64,000 nt of DNA from Symbiodinium sp. CCMP2592 (Eukaryota > Sar > Dinophyceae > Suessiales > Symbiodiniaceae), in assembly GCA_905221615.1 (NCBI GenBank), contig CAJNDT010002780.1:558001-622000 (forward strand). The letters run 5' to 3'. Positions 21,215-33,152 of the stretch are shown here, one piece after another. Made by a program: the position numbers and the translations under genes. Under the pieces are notes generated by a model, which did no database searches, was not told where the DNA came from, and saw nothing but the letters and a program-made list of their open reading frames with translations. Numbering within the stretch: position 1 is the stretch's first letter; each line of letters starts with the position of its first letter.

Positions 21215-22456
21215 TTGCCAGGAACTGGGGTTGCTGTCAAGCCACAAGCTCTCCACGTTCTACGGAAAGGTCAACAGTAAGACATCATCCCATATCTCAC
21301 GTGCATCCAACAAGATTATGCAGCTTACCCACCTGTCTGAAATATCGATCTGTGAAGCCCATCACATCTGTGACACACGTATCTTTGATCCAGCATGCTG
21401 AGCGGGGCATTTGATCTTCAATCGTGGTATTGGCAGTCAGAGTACAGTACAGCAGACCCAGTAGAGCACAGCACAACGGAATCTGCGCCTTGGCCAGGCT
21501 GTTGCAGGCTTCGGTGCAAGCGGAGACAAGGCCTTTTGAAGTTTTGGCTGACGGCTGCACTTGTAAAGCTTTCGCATCAGGGGCTGCCCAGTACTGTCGC
21601 CACTGCTACAACTGGAAAACAACAGCACATTTGTCCCAGAGTGGGGTTTCGTGCTGCTAGCGAAGCTTTGTCATTGTCGAAAGGTGAAGTGACAGGCAGG
21701 TCTTTCGGATGGTGCATCGACCCTGAGCTGTAAGGTTTGTGCAACTAGCATGATCGTGATTATGACTAGTGACTAGTGTCTTCTTCGAACCACCACCACA
21801 ACCTCAACGAAACCGACGACAACTACTAAACTACGACGACTACTCCTCCTCTACAACCGGAAGCCAAAGGCTGGCAGCGTGACGGCCCTGCGCTCCATGG
21901 CTATGCTGTATCTCTCGCCCGGGCTCCGGTGAAACCTCAGGGTTGACTGCCTCATAGTATTAATTCTAGTAACTACACGTACTAGTGTAGTATGATCTTG
22001 CAGTTTATGGTTTGGGGTGGCGAGGGTTTTGGGCTGCACCGCTCCAGGGTTTGGCCTTCAGGAATTCGGTGGTCAGGGCTTTGGAAGTGGTTGAGGGTCT
22101 ACCTACCACAGGGCCGACGATTGGGGACAGTATTCGCGTCTGGTATGGAAGGAGCTTTGCCAGTATCTACACAGCCGCCTTGCCTACCGCATGAAGGCCC
22201 AAAAGATTGGCAAAGCTGTCAGTCACGGCTTGGGCTCATCGCTCATGGAACTTCACAGGTTGAAACTCCAACTTCTGAGAGCCTGAGCCCGCAAGCTTGA
22301 ACTAGGCCAGGGTTCAGCTTGCGATTGTGCTGTTTGACCACCCTGGCATGTTCACTGCAAAACGGATAAAAGTCCCGATCAGGGTTTCAGGCTTCTTGTT
22401 CCTCACTGTCCCTAGTGCCATCCCTGTCAAACACCGCTGTGCTGCTGCTAAGGCAG

Positions 22457-22500
22457 CAGAAGTTTGACGAAGCCTTGCAGGCCTTGAGAGCGAGCAGAAG
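22457..22500 (+). CDS. Exon-like island (QKFDEALQALRASRR)
   Basis: Follows GCTAAGGCAG. The peptide QKFDEALQALRASRR has a TPR-helix look. Short, and the donor is unclear. Confidence 0.3.
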
Positions 22501-22781
22501 GGGCTAACATTACAGCAGGGAAGAGAGATTCCAGCCAGCCTCAGCCTTGCGAGCCTTTGCAGTGTTGATCTTCATCCCTAAAGCCAAGTTCCGAAGACTC
22601 CGGGATCCATGAACAGTGGCAGTATCGATGTGGCCTGTACTTCTGGAAGCATCTATGCCGCTCATATCTTAGTGGAGAAGACGAGCATTCTTCGACTCTG
22701 TATACATTCTCTGCCCGATTGCATTCAAGCTCGAGGTATCGGTTTTTGGACCTTTAGTCGTTCCTAGCGGCCTTCCCGCAG

Positions 22782-22845
22782 GCTTTGGAGAAGGCCGTCC
22801 AGGGCACAGGGACGGAGAAGGCGCTGCGGCAAGCTGCTACTTTGG
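22782..22845 (+). CDS. Exon-like island (ALEKAVQGTGTEKALRQAAT)
   Basis: The acceptor CCTTCCCGCAG ends at 22781 and the donor GTAGAG starts at 22846 (phase 0 in, phase 1 out). Its last base G plus the first two bases of the island at 23540 make a glycine codon, so the two phases agree. Confidence 0.45.
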
Positions 22846-23539
22846 GTAGAGCTCAGAGTCCAAGTTGATCAGGTTTTTGGCTTTATGATTGTGGGGAGGT
22901 CAGTAGTGCAGAAGTGGAGTTAATCCACCGAGCGTAGGTCCCCGGAAACAAGAGGCTTGCAAAGTGCAGTGGAGCCTGACTTGGTGGGGAGGGCCCCTTT
23001 AAGGTTAAACATAGCTTAGGATCGGCCTTCAAGCTCGTGAGCTTCGGTTTCTTCATTTCACCTTGCTTCAGTTTTGTTGTCGCTATGCTTCCTGTCCAGC
23101 CTATGCCCCTGAACTCCCTACACCCAAACCCAAAACCCTAAGCCCAGAGAGCCTCTGTGTATTTTTAGGATTATTGGCATTGTCAAAACTAGTAGTATGA
23201 GTAGTAATTATCAAAATATTTTAATGCTCCCAGTTCTTGCAGCCGCAGGCCAGCATCCAGTATGGCATCTCACAGGTCTACGCCGCCATGGGCGGCAAAG
23301 GCCCGGTCACACTCAGGTCTTTGTGAAGGACTATGTTCAACTATACTGCACTGAATCAACGTAAAAATATTGAACTAAAGTGCTAGAACCAGCTACGAGA
23401 ATTACTTTCATCCACTACATTACCAGAATCATCACGTCAGACCTGAGACATAAAATGTCAGTCATGAGCCGGCAAAGAACCCTTCAGTTGCGGCACCTGC
23501 CGTCCTTGCGACCGACCCACACTTGAGAATCTTTGCCAG

Positions 23540-23604
23540 GCGTTAGCAGCGCCGTGGATGCCCTGAAGAAAGCCCGGACCTTCATGAAGGAGGACGGGAA
23601 CAAG
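23540..23604 (+). CDS. Exon-like island (SSAVDALKKARTFMKEDGNK)
   Basis: The acceptor TTTGCCAG ends at 23539 and the donor GTGCGC starts at 23605. Two bases complete the codon left by 22845. The peptide is GVSSAVDALKKARTFMKEDG then NK, a helix similar to the 21119 island. Confidence 0.45.
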
Positions 23605-24496
23605 GTGCGCGCCTGTGCATTCGGATCGGATCTCGAGTGTGACGGCGGTGATGCTTGCGATGTGTGTGGCCACGCTGCTGGCGCCGATGCTGCAGCCACC
23701 GCCGCCGCCGCTGCTGCTACTCTTACTACTGTTATACTGCTGCCACGACCGCTGCTGCTGTGGCTGCCTCCAACCAGCCGAACTTCGGGTTTCGGGAGAC
23801 TCTGCTCGCGAGGCCCTCATTCCCTTAGACTTCTAACACACTACAGCTACAGTCTGTATCAACACATGAACGGCTCTTGCTCCCTGCACTTAATCGCTCC
23901 CTGGCACTGGCCGCGTAGAGCGGCAGTGCGGTTGACCGCTCGCTTTGGTACGCCGCATTACGCGCATGCTGATCAGCCTGTGGGTCCAAACTCTAACAAG
24001 GGCGGTAACAACAACAAGAATCTTCATCAACGTTGCGACGAGGTAGGAAAGGATCTCTTACTTCGGGTAGCTCTCCTTGAAAGCTCATGCCACATTGCGC
24101 TTGAACCCGAACATCTCTCAAAGGTAGTGCACCCCGACTTTGCGCCCCTCAAATGCCAGACTTACACGTACTTGTGAGCAGAAGTCGGTCTGAGCTTCCG
24201 GAGCCGAATCGCTCGAAACTCCATCGTCCGTTCAAGCTCCAGTCTCTTGAGGCTTCATCTTGACGCAGTAGGCCTCAAAACCAAGCAGCGACCGCGCACT
24301 CAAGCCATGGTGGCTCGGAACGCCTTGATAACATACACTGAACACTGCAAAGCTCTTGACTCCCAGTTTTATAAGGAGTTTTGCGCGCAAACTTCAACAC
24401 GGGATTGTAGGTAGGTAGGGCAGGCAAGCAGGTAGGTAGGTATATATCCGCATGCATAGACACTGCCAGATACGCCGTATGGAACTCCATTGACAG

Positions 24497-24636
24497 TCTA
24501 CGAGTTCCTTTCAGACCACCTCCAAGTTGAAACGATCTCCAAGGATGGTGAGCTGGAAGTTCTGCAGATTATGTCTGAGCTCATGCTCAGCAAGCAGCAG
24601 GCCGAGAGTCGAAATTCGCAACGCAGCCCTGGGGAG
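24497..24636 (+). CDS. Exon-like island (VYEFLSDHLQVETISKDGEL..)
   Basis: The acceptor ATTGACAG ends at 24496 and the donor GTTCGA starts at 24637. The peptide YEFLSDHLQVETISKDGELE continues VLQIMSELMLSKQQAESR. Good helical composition; family unknown. Confidence 0.45.
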
Positions 24637-24814
24637 GTTCGAGGTGGTGAAACTCTAACCAGCCGCCGAGAAATTGAGGGGGCAAGTCATCTACATACCA
24701 CAAGATCAGCCGCACTCCATTTTGCCATAAGCCCTTAACCCTAAGTTCTAAAACCTATACCCTATAAACCATAAACTTAAAGAAGCCTGCTACCTCCCTG
24801 TCAATCAGGATCTA

Positions 24815-24872
24815 GGTTTAGGGTTTAGGGTTCAGGGTTTAGGGTTTAAGGTTTAGGGTATAATGTCTCAAA
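24815..24872. repeat. Telomere-like TTTAGGG block
   Basis: Several GGTTTAGGG and GGTTCAGGG units. A second block lies at 24985-25065. Confidence 0.8.
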
Positions 24873-24891
24873 AATGAATTCCGATTGCCAG

Positions 24892-24940
24892 GGCTCCGAT
24901 GCAGTGGCCACCGGCCAGGAGGCCTTGGCGGTGGTGCAGG
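24892..24940 (+). CDS. Exon-like island (GSDAVATGQEALAVVQ)
   Basis: The acceptor CCGATTGCCAG ends at 24891. Phase 0 gives GSDAVATGQEALAVVQ. The donor could be GTGGTG at 24931 or GC at 24940. It lies between two telomere-like blocks. Confidence 0.35.
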
Positions 24941-24984
24941 CGCCTGGGCTTTTAAAGGATTACTAGGCTTGCTTGTGTTTGGGG

Positions 24985-25065
24985 TGCAGGGTTTAATAGG
25001 GTTTAAGGTTTAGGGTTTGGGGTTCAGGGTTTAGGGTTTCGGGTTTGGGGTTTAGGGTTTAAGGT
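24985..25065. repeat. Telomere-like TTTAGGG block
   Basis: Degenerate GGTTTAGGG, GGTTTGGGG and GGTTTCGGG units. Confidence 0.8.
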
Positions 25066-25395
25066 TGGCTCATCCAAGAGCCGAGAGAAGAAGGGCTTTA
25101 CCAGTCCTTTCAGGTTCAAGGCTTGAACCGGCCTACGGTCGCTTGGTACACCAGAGACAGCCACTGACCACTCCACCAGCACCATGTGCACTCGGCTGAG
25201 AGTATGCAGATTTTGCGGAGAGATTCGCATCAAGCATGGCAATGTCGCCTCTGTCTCTTTGCCTCCTAACTGGCTTCAGATAGAATCGCTGCTCCATTTG
25301 CTCGTTGATGCTCTGCTATGTCATGTCAGCTTCAAAAAGCTTCCCTGGCCTTAGAAATTTCACAGCTCGCGTACGCCAGTTTCCCGCTGTACGTA

Positions 25396-25440
25396 GTACA
25401 CACACACACACACACTCCCTCTCTCTCTCTCTCTCTATAC
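25396..25440. repeat. CA then CT dinucleotide microsatellite
   Basis: ACACACACACACACACAC followed by TCTCTCTCTCTCTCTC. Confidence 0.85.
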
Positions 25441-25722
25441 AGTCCGTATCAAGCTCTCCGAAAACAGTATCCGAATCATGCACGACAACCACCATAGGCA
25501 CAATCTAGCTTGGTACCAAGGAAGAATGCACCCCCTCAACACCTTTACTAGTCACGCCATCCCCAACAGTCAGCCTTCTGTACCCAACCCTAAACCCTAA
25601 ACCTTCACAGAACCTCCACACCAGCCCGTTTCAGAAACCCGCGTTGGGAAACAACCTTGCAGGCTACCGGCGATCAGTCCAAGGAGGTGGGGCTAGCGGC
25701 TGCAGTGGGGCCTTTTGTCTAG

Positions 25723-25831
25723 GGCAATATAAGGTTCAATGATTACAGGGTTTTGGGGCGCCCATTATTAAATTATCTTGTATTTATTAAGGAAGCCCAA
25801 AATAGTGTAGGTAAGTATTCATGCCCCTATA
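25723..25831. repeat. Hairpin element family F2, inverted orientation
   Basis: Its reverse complement starts ATAGGGGCATGAATACTTAC and holds CTATTTTGGGCTTCCTTAAT and GGGCGCCCCAAAACCCTG, matching F2. Confidence 0.6.
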
Positions 25832-26145
25832 TTATGAGGTTCAGGGAGATGGGGATGGTGTAAATGTTTGAGGCTATGGGCTTTGGGTTTTCTGACTCAG
25901 GGCCGCAGGGGTTCGTGTTCGGGTTCTTTCGGGTTTTGGGGTGCGGGGGTGTAGAGCTTCTTCGTTTAGGTCATAAGGCTTTGAGTATAATTATCTATGA
26001 AGCGAACCTGAGCCGTGCCGGTCTAGAGTTTAGCAGCTTTGGGTTCAGGGTTTGCCTGCCCATGAGCAGAGAAGTGTTTGGGAATCCTGAGCGGAAACCG
26101 GAAATTCCCTCCTAAGTCCAAAGCCCTGCAAGCCCTAAGTTGCAG

Positions 26146-26202
26146 GCAGCCGCTCTCTTGCGCCTGGTGGGCGCCTGCCTCTCCTCGCAGAACGATGGCG
26201 AG
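26146..26202 (+). CDS. Exon-like island with GC donor, 19 codons
   Basis: The acceptor TAAGTTGCAG ends at 26145. The island ends GAG at 26202, before GCAAGT, a typical GC-type donor. Phase 0 at both ends. The peptide is AAALLRLVGACLSSQNDGE, similar to the 21119 island. Confidence 0.42.
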
Positions 26203-26551
26203 GCAAGTTCCATGTGTTGTGCTTAATAGGCTTCGGGCTGGCATTCCGTGGGACACGTATCGGAATGTAGATGTTCAACATGCTACATCATCAACACAAG
26301 CACTCCGAAGGTGGCAAGTTGAGATCATCAGCAGTCATTACAAGTGTAGTAAGCAGAGGTGCATGTACGAGCAAACGTTTACATGAAAGGCACACGATGT
26401 CACGCGTTTCAATCGACACAGAAGATAACGAACAATGACCGTACAACTTGCTGAGCATGGTCCTGGTAACAGTAAACCTACGCATTGGACTAGCAGTTGT
26501 CCCGTGAAGAACCCGTAGGACAGAAGCGGCACCTGCTCTTCTCTTCTTCAG

Positions 26552-26626
26552 CCCGCCAAAACCTTTGCCCTTCAGGCCCTCAAGTATGCCGAGCAGGCTG
26601 AAGAAAAGGCACCATGGGCCGAGCCT
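26552..26626 (+). CDS. Exon-like island, 25 codons (ALQALKYAEQAEEKAP)
   Basis: The acceptor TCTTCTTCAG ends at 26551 and the donor GTGGGT starts at 26627; phase 0 at both ends. PAKTFALQALKYAEQAEEKA is followed by PWAEP. The ALKYAEQAE stretch is TPR-like. Confidence 0.45.
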
Positions 26627-27135
26627 GTGGGTTGGGTGTGTCGAGCATGTGTAGAGTCAGTGTTGAGGTTGTCCCAAAGATGCGAGTTGATTCTTCCCAG
26701 CTTCAGCCCTGATTTCAGCAGCACCTGGGTGTCGGATGGGACCTGGGGAGCTTGGCGATCGGCCGATCTGTACGGGTGTGGCGAGTTGCTGGGCCAGCTG
26801 CACCAACTGACGCCTGAAGACTGATTGCCAAGAAAGCATACTTTCGTACACATCGCCTTGTAGATTCCCATGAAGTAGCCAACCAGCACTAACGTAAGTA
26901 GAACACGTGGAAAGCGGCCTTGGCAACAACAGATCTGTAGCCAAGCGTATCTGTGCGATGCCTTCTGTATGTAGGCATCGAGTTTTCAACCTCAGCCCTG
27001 CAACCCTGGCTGCTGCACATCTCCCTAGGCTGCCACATATCCCTAGGCCCTAGGCATCATCGGCAGACCATTAGAATATATTAGAATAGCAAACCTCGGC
27101 AAGACTTGGACACTCCGGACCTGTGCATTTGTGAG

Positions 27136-27210
27136 GCCCGCGCGGCTGATGACATCGAGAAAGAGGCCCAGGCCAGCTACAACATCGCGGAGATCATGCT
27201 GCGGAGGCGG
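27136..27210 (+). CDS. Exon-like island (ARAADDIEKEAQASYNIAEI)
   Basis: Follows ATTTGTGAG. The peptide ARAADDIEKEAQASYNIAEI continues MLRRR. The donor is uncertain. Confidence 0.38.
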
Positions 27211-27596
27211 CGATCCTGGATTCGTACTTCTTCCATGAAGCGCGGTCTTCGCACCACCGGAGATCGGTTTAGATACCAGCCGCTGATGATCAAGCTGATA
27301 CTGCAAAGGGGATCACACCCGTCATACTTTAGTAGCCTCAAGGCATTCGTTTTGTACGCTGCTTTTGCTGCTGAGGGGCGACAAAACTGGCTCCATCAAG
27401 CGCTCGAAGGACCGACGCAAGGTCTGTAGGATCAAGAGGCCGTCGGCTGCGTTTCTTTTCGGGGCGGTGTTTACGATTCCGATAACGGCAACAGTGTCAG
27501 GACATCAACTGCGCCCCTGCTTCTGCGACGACGACGACTACTATTGCCACGACGACGACTGCTGCTGCTGCTCCTGCTACTGGTACTACGACGACA

Positions 27597-28465
<869 letters not shown>

Positions 28466-28799
28466 GTTGCGGTTGTTGCTGCCGCCGGTCTTCGTCGTCG
28501 TCGTCGTTGTTGTTGTCAGTGTTGTTGAGGCTGCTGCCGCCCTTGCTGTCGTTTTGTCTGTTAGTGAGCACTGTCACGTTGCAGAATTTTGTAAATCCGC
28601 CAGGTTTGTGGCATGTATTGCAGAGCATTCATGTCAACCGTCTCCCGTCCCAAAAGAATGGTCCGAAGCTTCAACGTCATGCAGGGTTTCGGAGTAGCTT
28701 CCTGACGCGCAGGAACAACTTCAGAGATGTCGCGAGAAGCTTCCCGGCTTGTAATCTCGCTCGCCCTGTCTCCTAGTCTCTGTCCTTTCTGTGCTCCCC

Positions 28800-28835
28800 C
28801 TCCGCCTCTCTCTCTCTCTCTCTCCCGCTCTCTCG
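28800..28835. repeat. CT dinucleotide microsatellite
   Basis: TCTCTCTCTCTCTCTC tract. Confidence 0.8.
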
Positions 28836-29164
28836 CTCCACCTCGCCCGTCTTTCCCAATGCTGTCCTATGCACACTAGCTACAGCAAAACCGGACATTG
28901 TCGAACTAAGGCAAGCTCTGTCACGTGTGCTATTTGGATCCTCTTCCATCATCGTCATCAGCATCATCGTCATATTTCATACACACAACGCGAAACTCCC
29001 TTGGCTATACAGGAAGAAGTCATATTTGGGCAGCAGAGAATGTCAGCAGGAAGCAGTACTAGTGGCAATGTGCACGCTATCTGGACGTTGTAGATTCAGC
29101 ATGCACCCCACCAACAACAATATCGGCATTTTTCAGTAGCAGCATTTCAGAGTAGCGTAGTGGT

Positions 29165-29445
29165 CGCAATCGTCGTCGTCGTAGTAAGTAGTAGTAGTCG
29201 TCGTAGTAGTCGTAGTAGTCGCAGTAGCAGTAGCAGTAGCAGTAGTGTAGAAGTAGCAGTAGCGGTAGAAGTAGAAACAGAGGCAGAAGCAGTATCGTAG
29301 CAGTGGCAGTAACCGTGGCAGTGAGCAGTAAGCAGTAGCAGAAGCATTGTAGTAGCAGTGGCAGTAGCAGTAGCAGTAGAAGTAACAAAAGCAGTGTAGA
29401 GGCAGTGCAGTAGCAGTAGAGCAGTAGCAATGGCAAGTGGAGGTA
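29165..29445. repeat. AGT/AGC triplet microsatellite
   Basis: GTAGTAGTCG and GCAGTAGCAG units, the opposite strand type to the CTA tract at 27.6 kb. Confidence 0.85.
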
Positions 29446-29776
29446 GTAGGACCTAGTAGGACCTGGTAGGAGTGGCAGCAGCTGATGACCCAGGCAGCAC
29501 TCGGCTGGACAAGCCTCTGCCATGGTCGTTGCCTGGATGCATGCTCTGCCCAACATAGGAGTGACGACCAGTAGAACAGCAGACTGTCGTTGTAGTCAAG
29601 AAACATTCTTGTGCAGAAGGTCAACAATGAACTTAGCCTCAAACTCCTATTTAAAGGACCATTGGGCCAGTACTCTCATTGAGATGTATTGGCCGCCGTC
29701 TGCGCAGGTTTCAGAAAGCAAGACTGCTTTGCTGCCTTGCTGTTAAAGTCTTCCGCTTCGAGCTTCTCCCTCGCAG

Positions 29777-29914
29777 TGCGATCTGAAGGTGCAGACTGCC
29801 ATAATGCACGCAGCCTCCATGAAGCCCATCACCCTTGCGGTGCATGTTGAGGTTCTTGGACAAGCACTCCTTGCGGAGAACCCTATGAGCGCCGAGGGCA
29901 TGCGGTACCTGCAG
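29777..29914 (+). CDS. Exon-like island, 46 codons
   Basis: The acceptor CCCTCGCAG ends at 29776 and the donor GTGTGG starts at 29915; phase 0 at both ends. The peptide CDLKVQTAIMHAASMKPITL continues AVHVEVLGQALLAENPMSAE and GMRYLQ. The LAVHVEVL core matches LAVHVKVL at 18823. This is the longest clean island of the series. Confidence 0.5.
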
Positions 29915-30065
29915 GTGTGGAGGGCCATGGCGGACGTCAATGTCAACCCGAATCCCTTGAACCTCTGGGTCCTCAGAACCTATGGAAGGAAAGGCATACA
30001 AACAGCTTGAGTGTCACAACTAGGCTTTAAGCTATCGAGTTTCTAAGCCCAAAGCATCGTTTCAG

Positions 30066-30145
30066 AACATGATTGAGAAGTCTAGTGCGGCTAGTCGCGT
30101 CGTGAGGCGCGACGATGCAGAAAGCACGCACCAGCTACAGATTCC
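30066..30145 (+). CDS. Exon-like island (NMIEKSSAASRVVRRDDAES)
   Basis: Follows CGTTTCAG. The peptide NMIEKSSAASRVVRRDDAES continues THQ. The donor is not defined. Confidence 0.28.
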
Positions 30146-30203
30146 AACTTGCTCCTTTGGGGAGAAGCTTGTGAGCTGCCTTGGCTCCGATATTCGGCTA
30201 GTT

Positions 30204-30312
30204 TTGGGGCCTTTAATAGTTACCCATACTGATTTTGGGGGTTCCTTATTATAATTACAGTAAAATGGGGGTCCCAAAACCCTATTCTAATTCTAATGAT
30301 TAAGGCCCCTAT
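30204..30312. repeat. Hairpin element family F2
   Basis: GGGGCCTTTAATAGTTACCC at the left, TTTTGGGGGTTCCTTATTAT in the centre and AATGATTAAGGCCCCTAT at the right. Confidence 0.75.
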
Positions 30313-30399
30313 GTTGATGACAGGCAGCACTTGGGCTCTACAAGGACTCGGACGACTTTGTTGGACTTCAGCGGGGAGCTTGATCTGTTTGAGTCGCAC

Positions 30400-31270
30400 C
30401 ACCGAGAGACCCTAAACCCTAAACCTCATTATGAACGACTGCGGGCTGATGCAGAGTTTAGGCTTGAGGATTTCAGGCAGAGCCGTCTTCAGGCTTCACG
30501 GCACAGAAGCCAGAAAAGCTCCTTCACAGATTCGCCGAGCCTGGGGATGACACTAATGCTGCTGGCAGGTGGTGGTGCTTGTGCTGGTGATGATGGGGAT
30601 GGTGATGATGCTAATGATTCTAATGTTGTTGCCTAGATGAATGATGGTTGTCACTCTGACGATAGCGCCGGGCGTCTTGATCAGGATAGTCGGGACGACG
30701 ATGATGGTGTTGATGCTGGTGGCGGAGGGCTAAACATGACCATACATACCGAGGACCTTGATCAGTGTTCCTACATCTGCGAAGGTCTGCCTACCTATCT
30801 GTATGCATACGGATCTACATGTTATATGTTTATCAACTCTGTTTCTACGGTTGCCGTCGCCGCATCATCGAAACAAAGCGTTTGCAGCGCAATCCCCAAG
30901 CTGGTTAGGTAAACCGGTATCCTTTCGTCCCAAATCACGCGTGAAGCGAAGACGTATCCGCCAAGGAGGAGCGGTAGACATAATGGGCGATATCAGTCAG
31001 CTCTTGAAATGATATTGTCGACGTTTCTAGCATGCACTCCGCTTGGAGCTGCAGGCACTCTTGAACATCCTTGCAAGAACCAGCCTTTCATAGTAGTACA
31101 GATAGCAGGTATGTTTCACCTAAATGTATTGCTGGAGCCTTGGGCCGTCAGTTGTTCTGCCAATCCCTTCCTGCCGAGTTCCGCGCACTTCGCCCTCGCG
31201 AACGGCTACTTTACCCGTGGTGATCTCGAGGCCTTCACGTCCGTTTGCTTCTACAATGAAGGTAGCCAGC
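30400..31270. other. Unresolved stretch with possible exon fragments
   Basis: 30600-30730 is rich in GAT/GATG. The frame at 31140-31263 (..SSAHFALANGYFTRGDLEAF..) is protein-like and ends at GTAGCC, but its acceptor is not clear. Confidence 0.25.
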
Positions 31271-31272
31271 CC

Positions 31273-31369
31273 TTGCTTACCGTTGGTTAGTAGGGAATGG
31301 AAGAATGGTAGTAATAGTAGCTATAATTGTACCCCATTCTTCCATTCCCTACTAACCAACGGTAAGCAA
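31273..31369. repeat. Hairpin element family F3, copy 2: perfect 36-bp arms
   Basis: 31273-31308 (TTGCTTACCGTTGGTTAGTA ..) is the exact reverse complement of 31334-31369, with a 25-bp loop. Both arms carry CCGTTGG/CCAACGG where the other copies have CCTTTGG/CCAAAGG. Confidence 0.9.
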
Positions 31370-31573
31370 CTTGGAGTCTGGACAGGAGTCCGTAGCTTTG
31401 CTTAAGTGACTGCGAGCTGCTTGGCCCTTCCGAAAGCCTGCGAGCTGCAAGCTCCTCTTGCCCAGAGGCACTGGATGCACGAAAGACTTTTAAGGGACCC
31501 TAAATACCCTAAACCCTTGAAGCGAAAACCCTAAACCTTGAAGCCAAAACCTTCGCTTACCGTGCCTCCGCAG

Positions 31574-31612
31574 GATGGCTTGGCGCATGCGCGCGAGGCG
31601 AGGACGGCAGGG
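31574..31612 (+). CDS. Exon-like island (DGLAHAREARTAG)
   Basis: The acceptor GCCTCCGCAG ends at 31573. DGLAHAREARTAGSAEAP resembles the ARTF and ARTL islands. The donor is unclear. Confidence 0.28.
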
Positions 31613-31805
31613 TCAGCAGAAGCACCTACGCATCGGAGTCCCATAGCTCTGGAAAAAAGGTTCTATAGGAACATCTTTGGGAGCTCTTTTGAGCGATTGA
31701 AACGTCAGCCGAGCGAAGGCGATGTGGGTGTGATTGTGGGTGCAATGAGAGTTACACTTACCTATAAAACGGCTCGCCAGACCCGTGTCAAATATGGGCG
31801 AACAT

Positions 31806-31913
31806 GTATGGGAGTTTCCAAGAATAGGGGACCCTAATAGTACCCTAAATACTAGGATCCTTATTATAAGGACCCCAAAATACGGTACCCCTAATTTTCG
31901 GAAACCCCCGTAT
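31806..31913. repeat. Hairpin element family F1
   Basis: TATGGGAGTTTCCAAGAATAG at the left pairs with CTAATTTTCGGAAACCCCC at the right. The centre is CTAAATACTAGGATCCTTAT. Confidence 0.8.
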
Positions 31914-32059
31914 AGAGGTTTAAAGCTGAGGTGACAAGTAGACAAACAAGGACATACGCAAGTAACCATGTACAACCCGAAAAATCCTGGCCAAAGTATA
32001 GAGGCCACTCGACCCTGATAGCCCCTTATACAACTAGGAACCCTTGAAGGAGCCCGTAA

Positions 32060-32169
32060 ATATGGGAGTTTCCGAAAATAGGGGACCCTAATATAGTACC
32101 CTAAATAGTAGGATCCTTATTACAAGGGATCCAAAAATGAGGTACCTCCAATTTTCGGAAACTCCCATA
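32060..32169. repeat. Hairpin element family F1
   Basis: TATGGGAGTTTCCGAAAATA at the left pairs with ATTTTCGGAAACTCCCATA at the right. It lies 146 bp from the previous copy in the same orientation. Confidence 0.85.
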
Positions 32170-32448
32170 CCTTGTAAGCAATGAAAGCAGGTCTTGAGCT
32201 GCTGCCGGCGCAGTGGAGACAAGGTGAACGAGGAGCCGTCTGAGTGGCAAGACTGAGAAGGTGCAGAGGTTACCTGGACCCTTCTTAATAACCTACCTAC
32301 CTTTCTCAGGACTTATATCAGGAAATGAGATGCGGAGCCCAAAAAAAGGTAGGTCTTGTTTTAGGGTTCAGCTGGGGCTCATCGGCTGATAGGCTCCGGG
32401 GTGTAGGGGAGGAACTTGGTTCTGTCCGAAGATCCTTGATCAAAGGGA

Positions 32449-32564
32449 AAAAGGAGGGACCCTTAATGGGGACCCCTACCCTATAATGGGCTATATAATG
32501 GGGTATATAATGGCTATATGAAGGATATGTCTCTAAGGGTCCTTATTAAGGGTCCCTCCTTTTA
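32449..32564. repeat. Hairpin element with AAGGAGGGACCCTTAAT arms
   Basis: AAGGAGGGACCCTTAAT at the left and ATTAAGGGTCCCTCCTT at the right are exact complements. The interior has TATAATGGG units. Confidence 0.75.
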
Positions 32565-32578
32565 CGCTTGGACTTGAG

Positions 32579-32632
32579 GAGTTGGTGAAAAACAACATCG
32601 AGAGAGCCCGCCAGCTTACGGCCTCGGCCTTG
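32579..32632 (+). CDS. Exon-like island, 18 codons
   Basis: The acceptor-like GGACTTGAG ends at 32578 and the donor GTGGGT starts at 32633; phase 0 at both ends. The peptide is ELVKNNIERARQLTASAL. Confidence 0.4.
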
Positions 32633-32654
32633 GTGGGTGGTTCAGGGCTCAGGG

Positions 32655-32785
32655 CCCTATGCCCTAAACCCTAAAGCCCAAACCTTAATCCTTAAACCCT
32701 AAGCCCAAAGCCTACATCCTAAGCCTTAAATCCTAGACCCAAACCCCAAGGGTTTGGGGTTAGGGGCTGGGGCCAGGCTTTAGGA
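32655..32785. repeat. Telomere-like CCCTAAA block, degenerate
   Basis: CCCTAAACCCTAAAG with variants, followed by a shorter inverse GGGTTTGGGG part. Confidence 0.75.
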
Positions 32786-33065
32786 TTCAGGGCGCAGTAT
32801 TGAAAGACTGCACGACAGCGAGAGATCATTGGAGCTTGGGCCTTGGAAAAGTGTAGTGAGGCAGGACGGAAAGATGTAACCCATGTTTTTTTTTAAACGA
32901 TTCCTTGGTATGGTTACACTCTTATAACATACCACCGTTCTAATTATTACGACATAGAAATCTCAGCGGTTTTTCACCCGGCAACTTCACAATGATCTCT
33001 GTGAGACAGCTTCCTGCTTTGACTTTAGGGATGGAGATGCCCCGAAGCCCCAACCCCGCTTGCAG

Positions 33066-33152
33066 GCGCAGATGCGTATGTCCAGTGCCAAAAGGCGGGA
33101 GCTGGGCGGGCGCGTGCGATTTGCAGAGCATGCCGGTCTATCGGGGAAGACG
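33066..33152 (+). CDS. Exon-like island, 29 codons
   Basis: The acceptor CGCTTGCAG ends at 33065 and the donor GTGTGT starts at 33153; phase 0 at both ends. The peptide AQMRMSSAKRRELGGRVRFA continues EHAGLSGKT, which is basic. Family unknown. Confidence 0.4.
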
